Shown in pieces: positions 56,947 to 64,000 of a stretch of DNA of 64,000 bases (position 1 is its first letter; the number at the start of each line of letters is the position of its first letter). Location: positions 2,831,501 to 2,895,500 of the forward strand of contig NC_084932.1 of assembly GCF_958298935.1 (NCBI RefSeq), written 5' to 3'. Source of the DNA: Phragmites australis. Lineage: Eukaryota > Streptophyta > Magnoliopsida > Poales > Poaceae. The translations under genes and the position numbers were made by a program. The notes beneath the pieces were generated by a model. It saw only the letters and a list, made by a program, of their open reading frames with translations. It ran no database searches and was not told where the DNA came from.

Positions 56947-57890
56947 TTAAGTTACAGAGTCTAGCCAGGTGGAGAAGCTCAATTTGAAAGTGTGATTCAT
57001 TCTGTGCATCTGGAGATTGGCAGCCACTTTGAAGCAAAATTTCCACTCCCTGAAGGGTGATCTTATGTTTTGGAAGATCAGGCCGTTTCTTTGTTTCCGA
57101 ATCTCCCAAGCAACCATCATAAAAATTTCCATGAAGAATGGTTGTGCGAAATTCATCTTTGCTTGCTGGATCATATTGAAGAAATTTGTATTGTGATTCT
57201 AGTTTATGCCTATACGGTTCCAGCATCTGCGAAGAACAGGTGGTAGGCTGTTTCCTCTTCACTTTGGTCACATAAAACACAATTATAGTTTTCTCCTTGA
57301 ATTTTGTAGTTTTTTCTCTTCAAAATATTTCTTGTGTTCAATCTGTTCATGAACAGTAGACACATTAATATCTTCAGCTTCTTGTTGCATTTTGATTTCC
57401 AAATGGCTGTAATAGGAGCTGGAGGTGTGATTGACTTGAAAGGCAATGCGTAGAACTTGCTTGAGGAGTAACTTGTTGTTCCCCAACAATATTGCCATGT
57501 ATCAGTGAGCCTATGGCTTTGTTGAACATGTCGTATTGTGTTCTGAAGTGTCTGTAGTTATGTATATGCTTCCTGTGTGAGAGGGATGTTGAAATGTGTT
57601 TGTGGAGTGCTGTCTGTAGTTCTGTATATGACCTGGCCACTGAACACTGAGCCATTCCAGCCCATTAGAATTCCTCCTGAAGCCCCTACTGATGGCGCAT
57701 AAGAGAATTTGTTGAATCTTCTTGGTGCAAGTTTCTTCATGAAGGAGCAGTCTATTACTTCCTTTTTGGTTTCCTGAAGGCAAAAGACTGCATAAGAACT
57801 TTCTTCTACTTTGGTCTTTACTGCCTGCATTTGTCTTCATCGTTTAGACCTCTTATATTCCAGTTTAGAATCTTCCATGTTCTCTTTTGA
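56947..57890 (-). pseudogene. LINE ORF2 remnant: endonuclease start and zf-RVT end
   Basis: On the minus strand ILNWNIRGLNDEDKCR begins an exonuclease-endonuclease-phosphatase domain, then (after a shift) VEESSYAVFCLQETKK with the catalytic Glu, and FSYAPSVGASGGILMGWNGS. After a large deletion the zf-RVT region appears: WKSKCNKKLKILMCLLFMNR, LNTRNILKRKNYKIQGENYN, CVLCDQSEEETAYHLFF. Another shift leads to the LINE C-terminus MVAWEIRKQRNGLIFQNIRS, ending about 56947. Endonuclease nicks target DNA and reverse transcriptase copies the RNA; with the latter absent this copy is dead. Confidence 0.85.
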
Positions 57891-57929
57891 CTATTCATTA
57901 GAAGATCTTGTTTCTATTGTTGAGCTGCT

Positions 57930-57946
57930 GCCCCCCCCCCCCCCAA
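57930..57946. repeat. Poly-C run
   Basis: About 16 consecutive C on the plus strand between LINE ORF1 and ORF2 remnants, a likely length-variable site. Confidence 0.9.
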
Positions 57947-58087
57947 TCCCTTCATGGTTCTCCTCCTTTGAGGCCATCAATAGCTCTATCGACACCTCCT
58001 TAGGAGATAGTCGGCAAGTCTCCACTACTATCGTCTGAATAGCAGTTATTGAAATTTCTGGGTGTGTAACTGAGTCTATCTCTAGAT

Positions 58088-60360
58088 CTAAGAGAATAGG
58101 AAAATTGACTGGGCCATGGAAGGAAAAGTGGACAGAGGGAAGTTATTAGCAACACATGAGTTTTCCCTTGGGCGAGCAGACCTCTTCCTCCTAGGAGTGG
58201 TACCAGTGTTGATATTCTGCTTGAGCCCCTGATATTTTGCTTTGATTATGTCAATTCTTCTTAGAGAGTCATCTACCAAGGGAGTGTTTTTGGCTCCACT
58301 TGATCCAGCATGTCCTTCTACACTGTTCAGGTTCTGGAAGATGGTGGCTGCATTCTCTTTTCTCCTTTTGTTTTTCCTGACATATGTTTTCTTAATGACC
58401 CTATTGGCTTTGAGCTTCATGTATATATCCCATGAATGAGTGTAGCTCTTTGTTTTGATATTATATTGAGGGACACCAGTTTGAAATTCTCTTATGGCGT
58501 TCGGGCTGATTGGTGGTATGTGCTCTAGGGCCAAATTTTCATTGGCATATGTCAATAGCAAGGTAGGCTGCATTGACCCATTGTTGTTGGTGAGTTGCTG
58601 AGATGAACATGCGCTGTTGCTTTGAGCTTGTTGCCATTTGAGCATAGGGACTATGATCTCTTGTAGCATGCCAGAAGCCGAGGAGTTTGTCTGGAGCTGA
58701 AGATTTAGTTGCATGGATGATGACGCCATGTCAAAGGACTGCCCATTTGGGAAGGCAACCTTCGGAATACTCATGAGGGCACTAGTATCCCTTTCCTGGT
58801 TCTGGTTGGAAAGTATTTCGGTTTCAGGTTCTTGGTTCTTTGAGCTATCTGCATCTTTTGAGCTTATGAAGGAGTGTAGTTCCAAAGTGTGGTTGTCTGT
58901 TGCTCTTTCAAAGTGAGGTTTTAGAGCCAAGATGGAGTTGATCACTGATGGGATAGTGGGTCTATATAGCACAATAGCCATAGGGTTGCATTCAAGCGGA
59001 CTGCCTGGAATATTACTACAAATCTGAATTTTCTTCATTAATTCCTTGGTTGCCAGATTACCGGTAAGCAAAGAGCTGAAAGTATTATCGCATGATTTCT
59101 TGTTTGAGATCAATTACAACTGAATTGAGAGGCTTTTCTGAATTGGTTTTTCAGGCCAAGAACAGGTGAACTGGAGAGTTGCATTGTTTGCTATGTTGTT
59201 AATCCATTTTTGCACTATCTTAGCAGAAGGCATGGTTGGCGCAATAAGGCTCCTTGGGGTTTGATCGATTCTGGTTTTAGTAACTTGTACCACCTGATCG
59301 TTGGCACCCTGTCCTCCCATAGGAATGTCAGGCAAAGGAGCTTGGTCCTGAGCTCGACCTTGCACTGGAGAAGTTTTATATGCTTGCGGCTGGCACTTTT
59401 GGACCCACCTAAACATTCGGTCGCGCGTCCTTTTGAGACAATCTTTAGCAATATGTCCATAGTTGAAGCAGCTTTTGCACCTCACGTCCCATAAACAATC
59501 CCTGACAAGGTGTCCCACTCCCAAGCATTTGAAACAGAGAAGGGAAGTAACATCAGTGTTAGCACCTTGATCAAGTGGGAGAGCCTCTAATTGGTCACAT
59601 GGGGTGACATGCACAAACTTAGTCTCAAAGTTAAGGTCTTGCTTTAGCCTGCTAAAGATATTGTTCGATTCGATGGAGGAGTTTAGATTTGAAAAATTAC
59701 CCCGAATTTGAGTTTTTGTTTGCCATTGTTAATAGGACAAAGAAATTCTCCAATTTTGGTTATTGGGGGAGCTTGCACCGGAGAAGATTTCCTGATTGGA
59801 GACTCTTGAACAAACTTATGAGCAAAAGACACTCTCTTGGAAGAATAATTTTGTTTCATTTATTTCTTGCGAGTAATAGTGGTCCATTGATTTTCTTCAT
59901 CAGCAATCCAAGCGAGTTTCTCCTTCTACCAATTTGAACCACCATCTCTCCATAGATGGAAATAAACATCAAACTATTTGGTAGTGATCCTCTTAAGAGA
60001 ATAGACATGAAAATTGACATTCTTGGAAGCTACCGAGAAGCGGAAGTGACGATCACTTTCATACTGCACATGAAAACTAGCTAGGGAGCCGCCCAGAATC
60101 AAATGAAGGGCCAAGCTCACCGATTCCTCAGTCAGGCGAAAGATGTGACGGCGAAAATACGCAAGCAAGAAGAAGCAACCATGGGTCAAGGATGATGGGT
60201 GGTGCATACAAGAGTTGAAACGAGATAACACTTTAGCTTGAAACTGCTTCCCAATTCCCATGGTTGAAATCCCAATCCTTTGCGAGGAGGGGATCCAATT
60301 CCATTGCAGGATGAGCTCTAGCATGTGCTGGGGGCTAGAGATCTCTGTGCTCTGGACCAC
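58088..60360 (-). pseudogene. LINE ORF1 (CCHC zinc-knuckle protein), interrupted
   Basis: Minus-strand reading from 60360. FRLTEESVSLALHLILGGSL and DRHFRFSVASKNVNFHVYSL are the conserved N-terminal region of grass L1 ORF1; an in-frame TAG at 59974 stops it before FDVYFHLWRDGG. A frame from 59614 contains two zinc knuckles, CFKCLGVGHLVRDC and CKSCFNYGHIAKDC. A TAA at 59114 interrupts again, and the same frame continues for 341 residues to 58088 with a basic KKTYVRKNKRRKENAA stretch. ORF1 proteins bind element RNA. Two stops and at least one shift make it a pseudogene, but the long open C-terminal part suggests a not very old insertion. Confidence 0.82.
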
Positions 60361-61270
60361 TTGCTCATAGAGCCTGGTGTCACTGATGTGGTCGGTGGTC
60401 TCTGAGGAACCGCTCCACTGGTTGCTGCACTATGCTTTGCGCTGATGCACCTCAGAACATGTTGTTCTTACTGAACGAAGCTGCTTTGTTTTGCTGCACT
60501 GCTCTGCTGAACTGAAATGCTCCTGTGCTGATGCTGCTCCCCAGCCAAGACACGAAGATATTTGTAGTACAACAGTAACATAGAGAGCCATAGCAAAGTA
60601 GATCAGGTAGAAGCCAACAGGTGCTGTGCAGAGGAGTCGCCTTTTCAGATTGGAGAAGCTTAGGCGGGCAGGAGGACGGATGGCTGACGAGCGATTGGGA
60701 GAAGACGGCAACACGTGCGTGCTCCTGCTTGGCTCACGCAAGCAAGCAAGCGTGCGGATGGACACAAGCCTGGGCCGCATGGCGACAGCGCGAACGTGGA
60801 TGCGGGCAAGGCACATGTGGCGTCGGGAACGAGCACAAGCGCGGGCGTGGCGGGCACACGGCGAAGACTCAGGCACGATCGTGGGTAGGCACGGCAGCAA
60901 CCCACTGGATAACACCGATCAATTGACACAGAGGAGAGGGAACATAGAGGAAGGAGAGCTCTAGTCCGGGTACAGGGAAACAAGGTGGAGAAGAGAAGCA
61001 GACATGAGAGGGAGAGGGACTTAGAGAGAAGCATTGAGAAAGAAGGTCTAGAGAAGGAAGAAGATGAACAGTAGGGAGGAGAGAATGGGAGAAGAAGCAG
61101 CCAAGCCGTATATTCTGTTCGATGCCCCTCTCTGATGGTGACGGCTCCTTTTGTACCGGTTCCAGCGCAAGCCAGCTGAGTGCCAACCGGGCACCAGCTG
61201 GGTGCTGACACACTCGAGCGGAGGTGGCGGAGGGCCGGCCACCGGCGGCGGCAAGGGAAACCCTAGGTCA

Positions 61271-64000
61271 CCCCCACTGTGAAGAGAAAAAAATTTAATG
61301 GAGGTAATATTTCCTAAACAGAACTTTTAAAAAATTAGTACTATATATTACTGAAATATGAGATTAAAAATATTCATGCAAAAAATATGACTAACTTAAG
61401 TGTAAAATATGATCATTATGACATCATAAGCTAACTTTGCAGCCTGTTCATAACTTTTACTTTACCCAACAGAAGTTTTGACTGTCAGTAAAATGATGTG
61501 AAAACACCTATAGACTCCATGTACAACCAAATCATTTAAGGTGGTCAGCCGATAAAATTAGCAAGATTGATAAAATTGGCCAATGTCAAGTGTAAAGTCT
61601 CCAGCAAAAGTCTACTCAGCCCACATTAACAACAGTGGCATCAAAACCAGCAAGTGTGATATTCGGATTTCAACTATCGTACTATGCATGTGTCCAGAGC
61701 TAAAACAACCCACTCGCAAAACCCTTAGGCTGTTGACATCAAACATAAAAAACGTAGTGTCTTGGTATTGTCAATACAGTTTGCCAATTTATGCACTTTA
61801 GTTGTTAAGAAAATTTACATTTAAAATAAGACTAAAAATGCATTTCTCTAAACATGTCAATTGATTTTCTTTTTCGGTCTGTTGAGAAGAAATTAATACA
61901 CCAACTCAAAAGGAAAAAAAACAGGAAATAAAAAACGATACAAATGCTTCTAGCAATGAAGCTTTGGAAGCCAACTTTCAGGTGCCAACACTGTGGTGAG
62001 GTCCAATTTTCTGGTACCGGAAAGAAAACAGAATGCAAATAAAACGGAACACCATCTTTTGGAATATAATGCAAACAGGGTAATGTTGATTAACCAGCCA
62101 TCATCGAACCTCCAGCTTGCCTTATGAATTTATTTAGAAGGGAGAAAGGCAACTAATTGGCAAGCTACAAAGAGTATCCTACCTTACAACTCCGATTTTG
62201 GCTTCACAATGATGAGACGAAACATTGATGAAAAAAATAAACAATAGACCTGAACCTTGTACTTCTCTCATAGATGGCCAGAACAAGCCTCATAAGAACT
62301 CTGCTATAATCACTGGGAACTAGGTATAATTGTGTATCTATGTCTCTGTGACATTAGGAATGAGGTCCAAAATAGGATAGATGCTTGATCAACTTTCTAA
62401 AAGCACGTAACTAGATCCAAACATCGAAGAGGGCCTAAAAATGCCAAACACAATAAATTCACATAAACATTCAAAATGGGAATGGATAGTTTCAACAAAG
62501 GTGACTACTGCAGTAGAATAGTAGAATTAGTTAACAAGCATTGCAAAAATCGAAGGCAAACATAACATGATATCAGCATTTGAATATGGCATAGATCATG
62601 TTCAAATGATAAAGCAAAGAACACATCATCGTTGCCTAGAACAAAGATATGAGGCCCAAAAGAATATTAGAAAATCATTCACATTTTTACCATACATGCA
62701 CTCACATACAACAACAACAACTAGCCCTTTTGTCCCAAGCAAGTTAAGGTAGACTAGATATGAAACCCAAAAAGAGCGACAAAAGATGATATAAAATATA
62801 TAAAAAGTAAAATAAGAATAGGCATAAAGATGAAACCTATACATGCATTATCACATCTTGTTTTGAAATGTAGTCATCTGCACAATAGTTTAGAAGCAAG
62901 GGGCGTTCCCACACACTCACATACTGATATTCCTTGACAAACAAGACTAATGCCCTAAGCAATAACTGGTTCCAGACAAGGGTGAAATTCAGAAGCATAC
63001 ACAGCCATTGAGAAATAGTTGATGCATGGACCATGTAGAGAGGTCAATCCAAAGTCACCGTGCATGTTGAATAATAAATGCCAAAACACTTCCCAAAACG
63101 ATTTTATAACAGTATAACGGTTTCCTAAGATGAAGGAGGTTAAAAAATGTGTGAGATATGTACAAATAAAAGGATAACCAGATATTAAGAAAATGGAATG
63201 AACATACATAAAATCAAAGAAAGCATGTCGAGAAGATTTCAATTTTGCATGCACTACCAACTACCACGAATCATTCGTTTAAAGGCTTCCATTCCACCAA
63301 CAGAACAAATAATGAGTAATTTTCTGACTCATCAGATTTATGCCATAAGTCAAGATATAATAGGGTTCTAAGCTTACAGGATGGATGGAAATGATCAAAA
63401 AGCATGATGATGCTACAGAATTAACATATGTAGAATTCCCGATAAAATGGGTGAGAACAGCAGTGATAGAAGCATGGAGGACAAGGCAGAGAAAAGAAGG
63501 ATTCTTGGTAGAATCTAGTACGCCCATCCTGTGAGTGGAGAATGCTACTCGAAGTCTCAAAAACCCTGAAAGGTCACAATTATAGGCAGAATCATTCACA
63601 AAGCATATACACCAGATTGCCAAATGCTAGCATTTATTGATGACAACAGAAAGTTGATTAAGTGCATCAACAAGGTATCCAGGACACAACTACAAAAGCT
63701 GCTCACAACCATTACCATCTTGTTGCAGCCTCAAAAGTAGGTACAGGCGTACAGCCATGTTACAAGAGGGCATTGTGTAGCATGATGATGCACTCTTCAC
63801 TGAGATATTGCAATTAGTCTATTCCCTTCTGTTATTTCAACAGTTGTTTTTCTTATATGAGTGCATAGAATACGATTTTTTTTACATTCCAGTTGAAAAG
63901 TAAATTGTGTCCATACACCATTAATAGGTAGTATAAGATAACAGCACTAAAAATAAGCAAAGCACTGCCAAATATCTAATGAGTTCTTGTCATGGTGGGC
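61271..64000. other. Right-hand region without recognised genes
   Basis: AT-rich sequence with no supported exon on either strand. Minus-strand frames at 62955-63623 have no domain. At 62705-62770 CAACAACAACAACTAGCCCT and GTCCCAAGCAAGTTAAGGTA resemble a widespread grass short repeat (CAACAACAA-AGTCCCAAACAAGTTGGGG), perhaps SINE-derived. The stretch could be the intron or flank of a gene beyond the window. Confidence 0.4.

Larger units (their letters stand above)
56840..61270 (-). mobile_element. Decayed L1-type LINE, reverse transcriptase domain deleted
   Basis: Read on the minus strand the order is 5' leader (about 61270-60370), ORF1 (60360-58088), endonuclease piece (about 57890-57556) and ORF2 C-terminus (about 57446-56947). 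The reverse transcriptase between endonuclease and zinc-binding region is gone: only about 110 bp separate them. The 3' end runs to the Tourist element at 56834. No clean target-site duplication was seen. Confidence 0.82.

Noticed and set aside
60430..61254. Cys/Ser/Arg-rich protein frames on both strands to the right of LINE ORF1
   Set aside because: They overlap each other on both strands, lack domains and lie where the LINE 5' leader is expected.

Overview
This window is nuclear DNA of a grass. The reasons are GC-rich first exons with AT-rich introns, canonical GT-AG introns, and a dense load of grass-type transposons (Stowaway, Tourist, Mutator-like and hAT MITEs, a mariner-like element, CACTA, L1-type LINEs, a SINE). 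The recognisable proteins are typical Poaceae genes. Oryza or a close relative is my best guess, but that rests on family resemblance recalled from memory, not on a search.

Layout. 1.4-4.9 kb: an intact four-exon VIP1/RSG-type group I bZIP gene. 5.4-10.4 kb: a transposon zone with a decayed mariner-like element full of tandem repeats, a hAT MITE with a clear target-site duplication, and a 101-bp almost perfect inverted repeat. 12.1-13.4 kb: a GRAS (NSP2/SCL26-like) pseudogene. 13.8-14.0 kb: a LINE 3' end with target-site duplications. 14.7-16.2 kb: an intact single-exon CC-NB-ARC-like gene with a degenerate P-loop and no LRR. 16-23 kb: intergenic DNA with simple repeats and remnants of a hAT transposase. 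23.0-30.9 kb: an intact 15-exon ACT-domain Raf-like kinase (STY46 type) whose introns carry foldback MITEs. 31.9-32.2 kb: a SINE. 32.4-32.95 kb: a vacuolar iron transporter homolog pseudogene. 33.3-33.7 kb, minus strand: an intact two-exon defensin-like gene. 36.0-38.4 kb: two broken wall-associated-kinase copies in tandem. 38.5-49.9 kb: a CACTA (En/Spm) complex. 53.1-54.8 kb: an intact two-exon multi-pass membrane protein with four 24-residue repeats. 56.4-61.3 kb: a Tourist MITE next to a decayed minus-strand LINE. 61.3-64 kb: no gene seen.

Five host genes look functional: the bZIP, the NB-ARC-like protein, the ACT kinase, the defensin and the repeat-bearing membrane protein. Three host families survive only as pseudogenes: GRAS, VIT homolog and WAK. 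Nothing indicates that the neighbours share a pathway; they are independent genes separated by transposon insertions.

The least ordinary structure is the CACTA complex. Five blocks of the same short GTGACGGGT/ACCCGTCAC repeat separate four different gene modules: an unrecognised, possibly captured gene; a TNP2 transposase; an acidic-repeat protein; and a second CACTA protein with a Ulp1-type protease domain. Three of the modules end in the same short sequence, which can be read as a shared last exon, and two start with the same TATA-plus-AACCCTAG promoter. This suggests repeated duplication or rejoining of element ends.
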